DNA of 64,000 bases from Ruminococcus sp. JC304 (GCA_000285855.2 HE978651.1:1991062-2055061), one strand, 5' to 3'; shown: positions 52,509 to 62,972, numbered from the stretch's first letter. Notes: generated by a model not told the origin, from the sequence alone. Numbers and translations are program-made.

Positions 52509-52535
52509 TTTTTTCTTATCCTCCCGAATTTATCA

Positions 52536-53000
52536 CTAAAACTCAATTGCCTGACGTATCAGAGCCATATCCTTTTTCTCAAATGTGCGCTCCGTTCCAT
52601 CTTCATCGATTGTCACACTGTTACTGTCAAACGCGGTCAATATACCGCAGAACTCTTTTTGTTTCTCAATTGGCCGGTAGGTACGGACCTCCACCAGTTT
52701 TCCCATATTTCTCTGAAAGTCTTTTTCTTTTTTCAGCGGTCTGTCCAGCCCCGGAGAACTGATCTCCATAATATAGCTGTCTTCAATAAAATCATTCTCA
52801 TCCAGCTTATCACTGAAAGCTCTGCTTACTGTTTCACAGTCATTCACCGTGATTCCACCTGGTTTGTCGATATATCCTCTCAGATACCAGTTTCCGGCTT
52901 CCTTTACATATTCCACATCCACCAGTTCAAATTCATTCTGCTCCACAATCGGCGCCAGAAGCTCTTCTGCTCTTTTCTCATACTCTTCCCGTCTGCTCAT
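52536..53000 (-). CDS. rimP: Ribosome maturation factor RimP
   Basis: A 154-residue 30S maturation factor. It shows FELVDVEYVKEAGNWYLRGYIDKPGGITVNDCE and the MEISSPGLDRPLKKEKDF signature. The start at 53000 (MSRREEYEKR) has an AGGTGG site just ahead; upstream codons to 53027 would lie in a perfect hairpin. It opens the rimP-nusA-ylxR-ylxQ-infB-rbfA-nrnA-truB-ribF operon. Confidence 0.93.
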   Translation of the reverse strand: MSRREEYEKRAEELLAPIVEQNEFELVDVEYVKEAGNWYLRGYIDKPGGITVNDCETVSRAFSDKLDENDFIEDSYIMEISSPGLDRPLKKEKDFQRNMGKLVEVRTYRPIEKQKEFCGILTAFDSNSVTIDEDGTERTFEKKDMALIRQAIEF

Positions 53001-53025
53001 TTTCCCACCTGCCTTTCCATTCAGC

Positions 53026-53057
53026 AAATAGGAGTGGGCTCACGCCCACTCCTATTT
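53026..53057 (-). promoter_or_regulatory. Perfect hairpin in the rimP-nusA operon leader
   Basis: Arms of 14 bp, AAATAGGAGTGGGC and GCCCACTCCTATTT, with a 4-base loop, lie between the promoter and the rimP ribosome site (about +15 to +46). No T-tract follows. Confidence 0.75.
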
Positions 53058-53079
53058 CAACAAGTTCTAATCTTTTTCT

Positions 53080-53108
53080 ATTGTAGCACCAATTATGGGT
53101 AAATGCAA
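53080..53108 (-). promoter_or_regulatory. Promoter of the rimP-nusA-infB operon
   Basis: TTGCAT (53103-53108), 17-bp spacer ending TGC, TACAAT (53080-53085) on the minus strand. Confidence 0.75.
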
Positions 53109-53137
53109 GGCTTTTCCGGCATTTTCTTTTTATTGTT

Positions 53138-55384
53138 TCAAATACGCGGCTTTGTGCCTTTAGTATCACGCCTGGAAAGCTTCACCTTATTCAGAGTATA
53201 TGGTTTGTCATGATACTCGATGGTATACTCCTGCCTGGTCTCCAACATATATGCATGAGATACCCGGTCTCCTTCTGCCAGCTTCATCCCCCGGACACCG
53301 ATAGATGTTTTTTTCATAGAAGAAACATCCTGTTTCTGGAATCGCAGGAAATATCCCCCTTCGCTCTGAAGGACGATCTGCTCCATCTCATCTGCAGATC
53401 CCACAAAAATCAAGCTATCCTCATCTCCCAGCTTGGTAGACACAATCGTTCTTTTTGCCACCTCAAACTCTGCACCGGACACTAACTTGCACATAGAAGA
53501 AGCTGTAACAAACAACAAGGTTGACTGTCTGATCTCCGCCAGCGGCGCCACATAGAGCATTTGTTCTTCCGTGCTGTTATAATTGCTCAGATTATCTGCT
53601 GGTGTACCTTTATCCCGGAACCGTACCAGAGGTATATCTGCCACCTTAACACTGTGCATCTTGCCTTTATCTGTAAATATACAGATCTTATCCGTATTCA
53701 TACAATGGAATACATATTTATTCTCTGCAGTGGCAGCATCTTTATTTCTCTCATATGCAGATTTATCGATCACTCTCATATAACCGAAACGGTCCATCAG
53801 GAACGTCACTTCCATCTCTTCCATTTTCTTTTCTTCGTATACGGCTTCCTCTGCATTTTCAATTACTGTACGGCGTCTGGAACCATATTCTTTCTTAATC
53901 TGATCCAGATCTTTCATGATCACAGCTGCCATAGAATCATAATTATTCAGAATATCCTCATAGAGAGCAATGTTCTTCATTGTTTCTCCATATTCCGCCT
54001 GGAGTGCCTCCATCTCCAAACCAATCAGTTTATACAGTCGCATTTCCAGGATAGCCGTAGCCTGTCTTTCTGTAAACTGCAGTGTCTTCGCAGCTTTCTC
54101 GCTGGACCTGGACTTAAATTTAATTCCTTCTGTATTTCCCTCAACCAGACATTTTTTCACCTGCTCACGGCTTTTGCTGCCGCGAAGGATCTCAATGATC
54201 AGATCAATCACATCACAGGCCTTGATCAGACCTTCCTGGATTTCCTTTTTCTCCTGCTCTTTATTCAAAAGTGTGGTATATTTTCTGGTTGTAACGTCAA
54301 ATACAAAGTCTACATGGTGCTCTATCACCTGCTTCAGGCTCAAAGTTTCAGGTCTGCCATCTGCAACTGCAAGCATATTGACACCAAATGTATCTTCCAG
54401 CTTTGTTTTCTTATACAGCATATTGGTCAGGTTCTCCACATCAGCATCACGCTTCAGATCAAGAACTATACGGATTCCTTCTTTGGAGGACTGATTTGAG
54501 ATATCCACAATATCTGTTGTTTTCTTACTTTCCACCAGAGATGCGATATCATTCAGGAATTTTCCTATATTCGCACCTATCATAGTATATGGGATCTCCG
54601 TGATCACAAGCTGCTGCCTGCCGCCTTTCAGCTTCACTGTTTCCACCTTACCTCTGACGCGGAGCTTTCCTGTTCCTGTCTCATAGATTTTAAGCAGGTC
54701 ATCTTTATTTACCACCAGACCGCCTGTAGGAAAATCCGGTCCTTTAAGATAGCGCATCAGGCCTTTGACACTGATGTCATTATTCTTCATATATGCCTTT
54801 ACGGCATCGACTACCTCTCCCAGGTTATGAGGAGGAATGCTGGTTGCCATGCCAACTGCAATCCCGTCAGCTCCGTTTACAAGAAGATTGGGAATCCTGA
54901 CAGGAAGCACCACCGGTTCTTTTTCTGTCTCATCAAAGTTTGGCATAAAATCCACAACATTCTTATCCAGATCCTCAAGAAAAACATCCTGTGTCAACTT
55001 CTCCAGTCTTGCTTCCGTATATCGCATGGCAGCTGCACCATCGCCCTCAATAGAGCCGAAATTTCCATGTCCATCAACCAGAGTTTTGCCTTTTTTGAAA
55101 TCCTGAGCCATCACTACAAGGGCTTCATAGATAGAACTGTCCCCATGGGGATGGTATTTACCCATAGTATCGCCTACAATACGGGCACATTTTCTGTAAG
55201 GCCTGTCGTATCGGATCCCCAGTTCATACATATCATACAGTGTTCTTCTCTGTACAGGCTTTAATCCGTCACGCACATCCGGCAGAGCTCTGGAGATAAT
55301 AACACTCATGGCATAGTCGATATAGGATTTCTGCATGACCTCCGCATAATCGGTGGGGATCACATTCTCCTGTTTTGTTTCCAT
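53138..55384 (-). CDS. parC: DNA topoisomerase IV subunit A
   Basis: A 748-residue type IIA topoisomerase A subunit. The catalytic Tyr region is [13 protein letters not shown] (about 120) and the QRDR reads [13 protein letters not shown], with Glu where ParC has it. No GyrA box (QRRGGKG) occurs in the C-terminal domain, which argues against gyrase. It unlinks daughter chromosomes. It follows parE by 22 bp with a GGAGG site; the order parE-parC supports topoisomerase IV. Confidence 0.87.
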   Translation of the reverse strand: METKQENVIPTDYAEVMQKSYIDYAMSVIISRALPDVRDGLKPVQRRTLYDMYELGIRYDRPYRKCARIVGDTMGKYHPHGDSSIYEALVVMAQDFKKGKTLVDGHGNFGSIEGDGAAAMRYTEARLEKLTQDVFLEDLDKNVVDFMPNFDETEKEPVVLPVRIPNLLVNGADGIAVGMATSIPPHNLGEVVDAVKAYMKNNDISVKGLMRYLKGPDFPTGGLVVNKDDLLKIYETGTGKLRVRGKVETVKLKGGRQQLVITEIPYTMIGANIGKFLNDIASLVESKKTTDIVDISNQSSKEGIRIVLDLKRDADVENLTNMLYKKTKLEDTFGVNMLAVADGRPETLSLKQVIEHHVDFVFDVTTRKYTTLLNKEQEKKEIQEGLIKACDVIDLIIEILRGSKSREQVKKCLVEGNTEGIKFKSRSSEKAAKTLQFTERQATAILEMRLYKLIGLEMEALQAEYGETMKNIALYEDILNNYDSMAAVIMKDLDQIKKEYGSRRRTVIENAEEAVYEEKKMEEMEVTFLMDRFGYMRVIDKSAYERNKDAATAENKYVFHCMNTDKICIFTDKGKMHSVKVADIPLVRFRDKGTPADNLSNYNSTEEQMLYVAPLAEIRQSTLLFVTASSMCKLVSGAEFEVAKRTIVSTKLGDEDSLIFVGSADEMEQIVLQSEGGYFLRFQKQDVSSMKKTSIGVRGMKLAEGDRVSHAYMLETRQEYTIEYHDKPYTLNKVKLSRRDTKGTKPRI

Positions 55385-55406
55385 TTATTTCATTCCTCCA
55401 TTTATA

Positions 55407-57332
55407 TCAGATATCCAGTTCAGCATCCTGCGCATGCTCATAGATAAACTTCTTTCTTGGCGGCACATCGCTTCCCATAAGAATCTCTGTCACACTGGAT
55501 GCAAGTCTTGCATCCTCAATCTCCACACGCTTCATCATTCTGGTCTCCGGATTCAGAGTAGTTTCCCAAAGCTGGTCTGCATCCATTTCTCCCAGACCTT
55601 TATATCTCTGTAAGGTGAAGCTTCCGGGCTTATGGGCGCGTCTGTACCTTTCCAGCGCCTTGTCATCATACAGGTATTCTTCCTGTCCTTTCTTTGGCAT
55701 AACCTTATACAGCGGTGGCATGGCAATATACACATGTCCCTCTGTGATCAGGTCTGGCATAAAACGATAGAACAGCGTAAGGAGAAGCGTGGAAATATGA
55801 GCCCCATCCACATCAGCATCTGCCATGATCACGATCTTGTCATAGCGAAGCTTTGTAATATCAAAATCATTTCCATATCCTTCGGAGAATCCACATCCAA
55901 AAGCATTGATCATAGTCTTAATCTCCGCATTTGCAAGTACCTTATCAATAGTAGCTTTCTCCACATTCAGTATCTTACCTCTGATAGGAAGGATTGCCTG
56001 ATAATTACGGTTACGGGCAGTCTTTGCAGAACCTCCCGCAGAATCTCCCTCCACAATAAAGATCTCACACTGGGAAGGATCCTTTTTCTCACAGTTTGCC
56101 AGTTTTCCGTTAGAGTCAAAAGAATATTTCTGTTTGGTCAGAAGATTAGTTTTCGCTCTCTCCTCTGTTTTACGAATCTTTGCTGCTTTCTCTGCACAGG
56201 AAAGAATAGTCTTCAGAGTCTCCAGATTCCTGTCAAAATAAAGTACCATCTGCTCTCCCACCACTTTACCTGTGGCACGGGACGCATCCTGATTATCCAG
56301 CTTTGTCTTTGTCTGTCCCTCAAATCGAGGTTCCGGATGTTTAATAGAAACAACTGCTGTCATTCCATTACGGATATCTGCACCTGTAAAATTAGGATCT
56401 TTATCTTTTAAAATACCAATCTCTCTGGCATAAGTATTCATCACTGTAGTAAAGGTAGTCTTAAATCCTGTAAGGTGTGTACCGCCTTCTGCATTGTAAA
56501 TATTGTTGCAGAATCCAAGCACATTCTCCCTGAACTCATTGGTAAACTGGAAGGCCACCTCTACCTGAATCCCATCAGACTCTCCTTTCAGATAAACCGG
56601 TTCATGGAGAACCTCTGCATTCTGATTCAGATCCTTAATAAATCCGATAATCCCATCCGGTTCATGATATGTGATATCCTCAATCTCAGCACCTCTTTTA
56701 TCTTCAAAATGGATCGTCAACTCCGGATTCAGATAAGCAGTTTCATGGAGTCTGCTCTTTACTTCTGTGGCGGAGAATCTTGTCTTTTCAAAAATCTCCG
56801 GATCAGGCAGGAAATTAATACTGGTTCCTGTCTGTCTGGTCCTTCCCAGCTTTGGCAGAAGTCCCTCTTCCAGTTCCAGCGTAGGAATTCCCCTTTCATA
56901 ATGATCGTGATGTATATATCCGTCACGACTGATCTTAATATCCAGATATGTAGACAATGCATTGACAACCGAGGAACCTACTCCGTGAAGTCCTCCGCTG
57001 GTCTTATAGGCTGAATTGTCAAATTTACCGCCTGCATGAAGTGTGGTAAATACAAGTCTCTCTGCAGATACTCCCTTTTCATGCATATCTACAGGGATTC
57101 CTCTTCCGTTGTCTGTAACTGTACAGGATCCGTCTTTCTCCAGGACCACATGGATCAGACTGCAATATCCCGCCAGATGTTCATCCACCGCATTATCTAC
57201 GATCTCATAGATCAGATGGTTAAGTCCTTTTCTTGAAACACTTCCGATATACATTCCCGGACGCTTACGGACCGCCTCCAGACCCTCCAGAACAGAGATA
57301 CTCCCTGCATCATAGGTTTCTTTCTTTGCCAT
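55407..57332 (-). CDS. parE: DNA topoisomerase IV subunit B
   Basis: A 641-residue GHKL ATPase subunit. The ATP-binding motifs YEIVDNAVDEHLAGY, VTDNGRGIPV and GGLHGVGSSVVNAL are followed by the Toprim domain (EIFIVEGDSAGGSAK, IMADADVDGAH) and the LQRYKGLGEMDADQLWETT end. GyrB is close in sequence; the paired A subunit without a GyrA box decides for ParE. First gene of the pair behind the promoter at 57455-57483. Confidence 0.88.
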   Translation of the reverse strand: MAKKETYDAGSISVLEGLEAVRKRPGMYIGSVSRKGLNHLIYEIVDNAVDEHLAGYCSLIHVVLEKDGSCTVTDNGRGIPVDMHEKGVSAERLVFTTLHAGGKFDNSAYKTSGGLHGVGSSVVNALSTYLDIKISRDGYIHHDHYERGIPTLELEEGLLPKLGRTRQTGTSINFLPDPEIFEKTRFSATEVKSRLHETAYLNPELTIHFEDKRGAEIEDITYHEPDGIIGFIKDLNQNAEVLHEPVYLKGESDGIQVEVAFQFTNEFRENVLGFCNNIYNAEGGTHLTGFKTTFTTVMNTYAREIGILKDKDPNFTGADIRNGMTAVVSIKHPEPRFEGQTKTKLDNQDASRATGKVVGEQMVLYFDRNLETLKTILSCAEKAAKIRKTEERAKTNLLTKQKYSFDSNGKLANCEKKDPSQCEIFIVEGDSAGGSAKTARNRNYQAILPIRGKILNVEKATIDKVLANAEIKTMINAFGCGFSEGYGNDFDITKLRYDKIVIMADADVDGAHISTLLLTLFYRFMPDLITEGHVYIAMPPLYKVMPKKGQEEYLYDDKALERYRRAHKPGSFTLQRYKGLGEMDADQLWETTLNPETRMMKRVEIEDARLASSVTEILMGSDVPPRKKFIYEHAQDAELDI

Positions 57333-57454
57333 ATCTGTTATCTTTCCTTTCTTTCTGTCTTGGCATATTTTCTGAAATATATTCTGCCTTCACTCAGGTA
57401 TGATCAGGTATAACGCCTGCAAACAATAGCTTCAGTCATGAACGTTTGTTCTGT

Positions 57455-57483
57455 ATTATAAACGAATTTTAAATTTATTTCAA
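57455..57483 (-). promoter_or_regulatory. Promoter of parE-parC
   Basis: TTGAAA (57478-57483), 17-bp spacer, TATAAT (57455-57460). The leader to the ATG is about 120 nt and shows nothing else notable. Confidence 0.75.
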
Positions 57484-57522
57484 GCATGCATTTACGTTCT
57501 GGCCCACGCCATTGCTTCTGGC

Positions 57523-57557
57523 AAAAAAAATGACCAGAACCGAAATTCTGATCATTT
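57523..57557 (-). terminator. Terminator after tRNA-Glu
   Basis: AAATGATCAGAA and TTCTGGTCATTT arms with a 6-base loop, followed by eight T on the minus strand. Confidence 0.88.
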
Positions 57558-57576
57558 GTTTCCCACTATTTGTTAG

Positions 57577-57648
57577 CAGCCAGTACGGGAATCGAACCCG
57601 TGTTTTCGCCGTGAGAGGGCGACGTCTTAACCCCTTGACCAACTGGCC
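57577..57648 (-). tRNA. tRNA-Glu (anticodon CUC)
   Basis: A 72-nt cloverleaf. Acceptor GGCCAGT pairs with ACTGGCT; the anticodon stem TCGCC/GGCGA holds the loop CTCTCAC, so the anticodon is CUC; the T-arm reads CGGGTTCGATTCCCG. The 3' CCA is not encoded. It has its own promoter and terminator. Confidence 0.95.
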
Positions 57649-57689
57649 ATTTCTCTGTGTCGTTTGCGTCTCTCGCTGTCGACTCATTT

Positions 57690-57718
57690 AATATACACCA
57701 TATTTTTCTAAAATGCAA
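57690..57718 (-). promoter_or_regulatory. Promoter of tRNA-Glu
   Basis: TTGCAT (57713-57718), 17-bp spacer, TATATT (57690-57695), about 42 bp before the mature 5' end. Confidence 0.75.
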
Positions 57719-57840
57719 GTACTTTTTTAAAAAAATTTCAATTTTTTTATTTTTCGCGAATTTTTCTTGTAAAAGCCCGTATTTACAAGGTTTTCTCCAG
57801 GTAAAAACTTTTCAGCATTTTTGCTTTCACCAATATCAGG

Positions 57841-57880
57841 GAAAGTCCATGGACTTTTTCTTCAGATTCCATGGACTTTC
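57841..57880. repeat. Inverted repeat after ppk
   Basis: GAAAGTCCATGG (57841-57852) and CCATGGACTTTC (57869-57880), 12 bp perfect, about 30 bp after the ppk stop. Each arm is part of a smaller palindrome, AAAGTCCATGGACTTT. There is no T-tract. It may cap the ppk transcript 3' end or act as a protein site. Confidence 0.5.
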
Positions 57881-57911
57881 TCAAGGTCACCATTTTTATT
57901 ACTGCCACATT

Positions 57912-60059
57912 TTAATCTTCAATATCCTCCGCCGGTTCTGCAGGAACAAATACCCTGGATTTTTTTGTCTCGTGTTTCTGCTGAACAGCCCTCTCTGTAG
58001 CCTCCATACAAAATTCCATCTGGGAATTCAGCTGTACCTTTCCACGTTTATCCGGTTTAACATAACTTCCATCAGGCTGAAGGATATGAGCCTTTACATT
58101 ATCCCTGAATTCCAGATCCAGCACATGCTCCAGTTCTTTTTTGATTTTTTCATCCTCCACAGGGAAAACAATTTCCACACGTCTGTCCAGGTTTCTTGGC
58201 ATCCAGTCAGCACTTCCCATATAAATTTCAGGATTTCCACTATTTTCAAAATAGAAAATACGGCTATGCTCCAGAAATTCGCCTACAATAGAACGCACAT
58301 GGATATTTTCGCTGATTCCCGGCAGCCCTACCTTCAGGCAGCAGATGCCTCGCACCAGAAGCTCTACCTGTACTCCACAGGAAGATGCATAATAAAGGGC
58401 AGCCATAATCTTGGGATCACAAAGAGAATTCATCTTTGCACGGATCAGTGCCGGCAGCCCCTTCTTTGCATTCTCAGCTTCTCTCTCGATCAGACTTACA
58501 AATCTGTCCTTCATCCAGATAGGAGCCACGATCAGTTTATTCCAACGCTTCGGTTCCGAATAGCCGGACAACATATTAAACACAGCTGTAGCATCCTCGC
58601 CAAATCTTTCATCACAGGTAAATATACCGCAATCTGTGTAAAGCTTTGCTGTTGAATCATTATAGTTACCTGTAGCCAGATGCACATAGCGACGGATTCC
58701 GGTCTCTTCCCTGCGCACCACAAGGGTAATCTTGCTGTGTGTTTTCAGTCCAACCAGACCATAGATAACATGACATCCTGCTTTTTCCAGTTTTTTGGCC
58801 CAGACAATATTGTTTTCCTCATCAAAACGCGCTTTCAATTCTACCAGAACAGAAACCTGTTTTCCATTCTCTGCAGCCTGAGCAAGTGCTGCAATAATAG
58901 GAGAATTACCACTGACGCGATACAAAGTCTGCTTGATTGCCAGAACATCCGGATCCTTTGCAGCCTGACGCACAAAATTAACAACAGGATCAAAGCTCAT
59001 ATATGGATGATGAAGAAATACATCACCCTCACGGATCACACGAAAAATATCCTTATCATTCTGGAAAGCAGGCACAGGAGCCGGCTGGTATCTTGGGGTC
59101 TTATACTGGTCAAAGCCCTCTGCCCCATATACCTTCATTAACATGGTCAGATCCAGAGGTCCATTGATCTTGAAAATATCCGCTTCTTTGATATCAAACT
59201 CCATTTTCAGGATATCCAGCAGCCTCTCATCCATCTTATCTTCTATCTCCAGACGGATTACCTCTCCCCACTGGCGTTTCTTTAACTGTTTCTGAATCTC
59301 TACCAGCAGATCCTCTGCCTCATCTTCATCAATAGTAAGATCTGCATTACGCATAATACGATAAGGATGTGCACAAACCACATCATAGCTTAAAAACAGC
59401 TTATCAATATTTTTTTCAATAATCTCTTCCAGAAGAATCACCGAAGTATCTCCCTCTTTCACAGAAGGAATCCTCACTACTCTCGGAAGCACAGAAGGAA
59501 CCTGTACAGTTGCAAACATAGGCTCTTCTTTTTCCTTTTTTCCTTTTTTTGAAATCAATGCACCGATATTTAGTGTTTTATTTCGAATAAGAGGAAATGG
59601 TCTGGAAGAATCCATAGCCATAGGCGTAAGCACAGGATAAACATTATCCTCAAAATATCTGTCCACATAAGTCTTCTGTTCCTCTGTAAGATTCTCATGG
59701 GCTCCTACCAGATGAAGTCCTGCCTTCTCCAGCGCAGGAATCAGAGAGCGGTTCAGCGTATTATACTGCACATGAACCAATTCATGGGTACGCAGACTGA
59801 TCTCCTTCAACTGCTCTTTAGCTGTCATCCCGGCAATATCTGTCTTATGATAGCCCGCATGCACCTGATCCTTCAGAGATGCTACACGAACCATAAAAAA
59901 CTCGTCCAGATTGGAAGCTGTAATACTTAAAAATTTCAGTCTGTCAAATAAAGGAAGTGTTTTGTCTCTGGCCTCACTGAGAACACGTTCATCAAATTTC
60001 AGCCAGCTCAGTTCCCGGTTCACAAAATATTCGCTTTTTTCAAATTTCTCAAGTTCCAT
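57912..60059 (-). CDS. ppk: Polyphosphate kinase
   Basis: A 715-residue PPK1. N-terminal FVNRELSWLKFDERVL, the phosphorylated-His segment RYVHLATGNYNDSTAKLYTD (about 465), the RFDEENN loop and the RNLDRRVEIVFPV end are all standard. It reversibly polymerises ATP gamma-phosphate into polyphosphate on the membrane. The ppx gene is 12 bp upstream, so synthesis and breakdown genes are co-transcribed. Confidence 0.96.
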   Translation of the reverse strand: MELEKFEKSEYFVNRELSWLKFDERVLSEARDKTLPLFDRLKFLSITASNLDEFFMVRVASLKDQVHAGYHKTDIAGMTAKEQLKEISLRTHELVHVQYNTLNRSLIPALEKAGLHLVGAHENLTEEQKTYVDRYFEDNVYPVLTPMAMDSSRPFPLIRNKTLNIGALISKKGKKEKEEPMFATVQVPSVLPRVVRIPSVKEGDTSVILLEEIIEKNIDKLFLSYDVVCAHPYRIMRNADLTIDEDEAEDLLVEIQKQLKKRQWGEVIRLEIEDKMDERLLDILKMEFDIKEADIFKINGPLDLTMLMKVYGAEGFDQYKTPRYQPAPVPAFQNDKDIFRVIREGDVFLHHPYMSFDPVVNFVRQAAKDPDVLAIKQTLYRVSGNSPIIAALAQAAENGKQVSVLVELKARFDEENNIVWAKKLEKAGCHVIYGLVGLKTHSKITLVVRREETGIRRYVHLATGNYNDSTAKLYTDCGIFTCDERFGEDATAVFNMLSGYSEPKRWNKLIVAPIWMKDRFVSLIEREAENAKKGLPALIRAKMNSLCDPKIMAALYYASSCGVQVELLVRGICCLKVGLPGISENIHVRSIVGEFLEHSRIFYFENSGNPEIYMGSADWMPRNLDRRVEIVFPVEDEKIKKELEHVLDLEFRDNVKAHILQPDGSYVKPDKRGKVQLNSQMEFCMEATERAVQQKHETKKSRVFVPAEPAEDIED

Positions 60060-60071
60060 TATTTTCCTCCT

Positions 60072-61610
60072 TTACACCCTTCCTTTTCCTCTGATCACAA
60101 GGCGGATACCAAAAACCTCTTCAAAAAACGCAACCTTATCCTGCAAAAGTCCCAATTCCAGGGAAATATCCTGGCTGGAATCCATAACCATCTGCAGTTC
60201 TCTGTCCTTCAGCACAGTTTTAATTCCCTTTACCTTCTGACAGTGGCTTCTGTCCATGGCATTGGCCAGCCGCAGGATTGCTGTCATTTTAGCGATCTTT
60301 ATGTAGCTTTCCCTGTCAATCCCGGCTCCCAGCATCTGAATTTCATCGTAATCGGCAAAAGCTGTGGTATTATATCTGACAGCATAAGCAATCATCTTTC
60401 TTTCCAGAGAAGACAGACCGATAATTTCTGTAGACATAATAATCTGATAGGAGCACTCAGAAACATTTCCCATGCTTATATATTTACCGCAATCATGAAG
60501 CAAAGCCGCAATTTGAATAAGAAGTCTCTCCCGCTTTCCCATTCCATGCACTTTCTTCATACTGTCAAAAATGTTCAGGCACAGATTCATGGTTCCCTGA
60601 ATATGACTTTTACTGCTGGAATACCGCTTTGCAATATTTTTAGAAGTCACCAGAATATCATTTTCAAAATTATGTACACTTCTTATGAAATTTTTCTTTT
60701 CTGCATAGTCATAAGCAATACCATCCAGAAGAGATACACCGGGAGCCCACAGAGCCTCTGCCTGAAAAATATCGATAAAGCTCCTGCACACTACCATGGT
60801 AGGTACAACCAGAGAAGCATACTCCGGATCGATCTCCATCTCCTGTGCCAGCACATCCTCTGTCTTATCCACCGTATCCTCGTAACGCTTCATAAATTCA
60901 TCTCTGGTAATGATCTTATCCTTCATCTCCTCCTGAAAGATCATATCGGTGATAAAATCTCCCATAAAGATAACATTTTTAATATCTCTGTCCTTCAGAT
61001 ACAGACGTTGAAAATTTGTCAGGTCATTACGGATAAATTCCTCCACCAGTTTATCATAATGAATGGTGGTTTTTTCCAGTTCCTGAAGACGCTGACGGAT
61101 TCTCAGGCTTCCCATTTTAAGGCTCTGGGTAGTAACCAGGGCATCCTTATCAAAAAGAGAAACCTGCAGACTTCCCCCTCCTACATCCAGAATTGCAGTT
61201 CCTTTCTGGATCATTTTCTTAAAGCCTCTTTCAATGGCAGCAATTGATTTATAGCCCAGAAAATGCTGTTCCGCATTGCTTAATATCTCTACTTTAAAAC
61301 CTGTTCTGCGATAAATCTGTTCTACGATAATCAGCGGATTTGTAAGTTCCCGAAGCGCACTTGTTCCACAGGCACGATATTCCACTACCCCAAAATCCTG
61401 CATCATCCTCTTAAAATCATTTAAGGTCTCACACAGAACATCCAGCATCTGTGCGTCCAGCTTTCCATTGGAATATACGCCCTTTCCCAATTCCAGACTA
61501 TATCTTACATCATTTAATTCCCTGAATCCGATTTTTTTTGACAATTCAAAAATCTTCATACTCACTTCATAGGAACCAATATCTATCGCTGCAAAAGTCA
61601 TCACTGCCAT
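60072..61610 (-). CDS. ppx: Exopolyphosphatase of the Ppx/GppA family
   Basis: A 512-residue two-part enzyme. The ASKHA-fold half starts AAIDIGSYEVSM and has AILDVGGGSLQVSLF; the C-terminal half is an HD-type helical domain with LLHDCGKYISMG. It removes terminal phosphate from polyphosphate, or the 5' phosphate of pppGpp. The length is close to the long Ppx form. It is coupled to ppk. An AGGAG lies seven bases before the ATG at 61610. Confidence 0.9.
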   Translation of the reverse strand: MAVMTFAAIDIGSYEVSMKIFELSKKIGFRELNDVRYSLELGKGVYSNGKLDAQMLDVLCETLNDFKRMMQDFGVVEYRACGTSALRELTNPLIIVEQIYRRTGFKVEILSNAEQHFLGYKSIAAIERGFKKMIQKGTAILDVGGGSLQVSLFDKDALVTTQSLKMGSLRIRQRLQELEKTTIHYDKLVEEFIRNDLTNFQRLYLKDRDIKNVIFMGDFITDMIFQEEMKDKIITRDEFMKRYEDTVDKTEDVLAQEMEIDPEYASLVVPTMVVCRSFIDIFQAEALWAPGVSLLDGIAYDYAEKKNFIRSVHNFENDILVTSKNIAKRYSSSKSHIQGTMNLCLNIFDSMKKVHGMGKRERLLIQIAALLHDCGKYISMGNVSECSYQIIMSTEIIGLSSLERKMIAYAVRYNTTAFADYDEIQMLGAGIDRESYIKIAKMTAILRLANAMDRSHCQKVKGIKTVLKDRELQMVMDSSQDISLELGLLQDKVAFFEEVFGIRLVIRGKGRV

Positions 61611-61642
61611 ATTTTTTCTCCTTCCTATCCGGTGTCTTTCAG

Positions 61643-62950
61643 TTATTCTTCCTGAATACCCAGCAGATGATCAATAAACTGCTGTGCTGTTCTTCCTGTC
61701 AATCCTCCATGAGACAGCTCCCACTTATTCGCTTCAAGCAAAAGTTCATCCTCCGGCATCTTGATACCATTTCTTTCAGCCAGAGCTTTAACAATTGTCT
61801 GGAATTCTTTTTTACCAGGTGCTCCAAAATAAATACGGACACCGAATCTGTATACCAGGGACAGTTTCTCCTGTACAGTGTCTGAAGAGTGCAGATCATC
61901 ATCGTCCATGACCTCCATCTTGTCTCCTGCCCGTTCTCTCACCAGATGTCTCCGATTGCTTGTTGCATAGATCAGAATATTATCCGGTTTCTTCTCCAGT
62001 CCACCCTCGATCACAGCCTTCAGATATTTATATTCAATTTCAAATTCTTCAAAAGAAAGATCATCCATATAAATAATAAATTTATAATTTCTGTTTTTGA
62101 TCTGCGCAATCACATCATTCAGATCTTGAAACTGATGTTTATACACCTCAATAATACGCAGACCTTCATCATAATATCGGTTAAGGATTCCCTTAATGCT
62201 GGAAGACTTGCCTGTACCTGCATCACCAAAAAGCAGACAGTTATTTGCCTTTCTGCCTCTGACAAAGGCCTCTGTATTCTCAATCAGTTTCTGTTTAGGA
62301 ATCTCATATCCGATAAGATCCTCCAATTTCACATGCGCAATTCTGGTAATGGGCTGAATCTCCACCTTATCATTCTCATCACGTCCTACGCGAAAAGCCT
62401 TATGCAGTCCCAGCTTTCCTACGCCAAAATCCTTATAAAACTGCACCATATCTGCCATAAATTCCTCGGTAGTCTCTGCCCCGGCCAGAGTCCTGCTCAT
62501 CTCGCAGATACGGTCACGGATCCTTGAATTAAACATCTTGCTGTTGCTTCCTGTATTTGTATAATCACAGATAACTTTACAGCAGGAAATCCCGAAAGCT
62601 TCATCCAGCACATTCAGATCAAAATCATACAGCTCTTTAAAAATTTCAAAATCATTTAAAACCAGTTCATTGATACTTCCTTTTACAGCACCTCTGATCT
62701 CGCTTGCTGTACTGAAAGCATTTTCCTTGTTAACCAGCAGAAAGGTCAGATAGCAATGCCACAAGTTTCCCGAAAATCCATATAAACCTGCCATTTCCAC
62801 CAAACCGTTAACACATTCAAAGAATTGTCCCTCCTTTGACTTTAAATCTGCGGCATCCTTCTCACATAAAGTCATAATTTCTGCCATTTCATCCAGAAGA
62901 TCTCCATGTTCAAAGTCACGATACAAAATACATTCATTTAATCTAGCCAT
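61643..62950 (-). CDS. DUF815-type AAA ATPase
   Basis: A 435-residue protein with a helical N-terminal half and an AAA ATPase half: LLFGDAGTGKSSSIKGIL (Walker A, near 225), FIIYMDDLSFEE (Walker B) and YATSNRRHLVRER (sensor 1). DUF815 proteins resemble MoxR/DnaA-like ATPases; their role is unknown. Start at 62950 is set by AGGAG seven bases ahead; the longer frame to 63031 overlaps pheA. It lies between pheA and ppx with short gaps, so it may be co-transcribed. Confidence 0.85.
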   Translation of the reverse strand: MARLNECILYRDFEHGDLLDEMAEIMTLCEKDAADLKSKEGQFFECVNGLVEMAGLYGFSGNLWHCYLTFLLVNKENAFSTASEIRGAVKGSINELVLNDFEIFKELYDFDLNVLDEAFGISCCKVICDYTNTGSNSKMFNSRIRDRICEMSRTLAGAETTEEFMADMVQFYKDFGVGKLGLHKAFRVGRDENDKVEIQPITRIAHVKLEDLIGYEIPKQKLIENTEAFVRGRKANNCLLFGDAGTGKSSSIKGILNRYYDEGLRIIEVYKHQFQDLNDVIAQIKNRNYKFIIYMDDLSFEEFEIEYKYLKAVIEGGLEKKPDNILIYATSNRRHLVRERAGDKMEVMDDDDLHSSDTVQEKLSLVYRFGVRIYFGAPGKKEFQTIVKALAERNGIKMPEDELLLEANKWELSHGGLTGRTAQQFIDHLLGIQEE

Positions 62951-62972
62951 TTTATTTCTCCTAAACTGATTT

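Noticed and set aside
53138-57332. Reading the two topoisomerase genes as gyrA and gyrB
   Set aside because: The A subunit lacks the GyrA box and has the ParC-type Glu in its QRDR; ParE-ParC is favoured, though GyrB and ParE are hard to separate alone.
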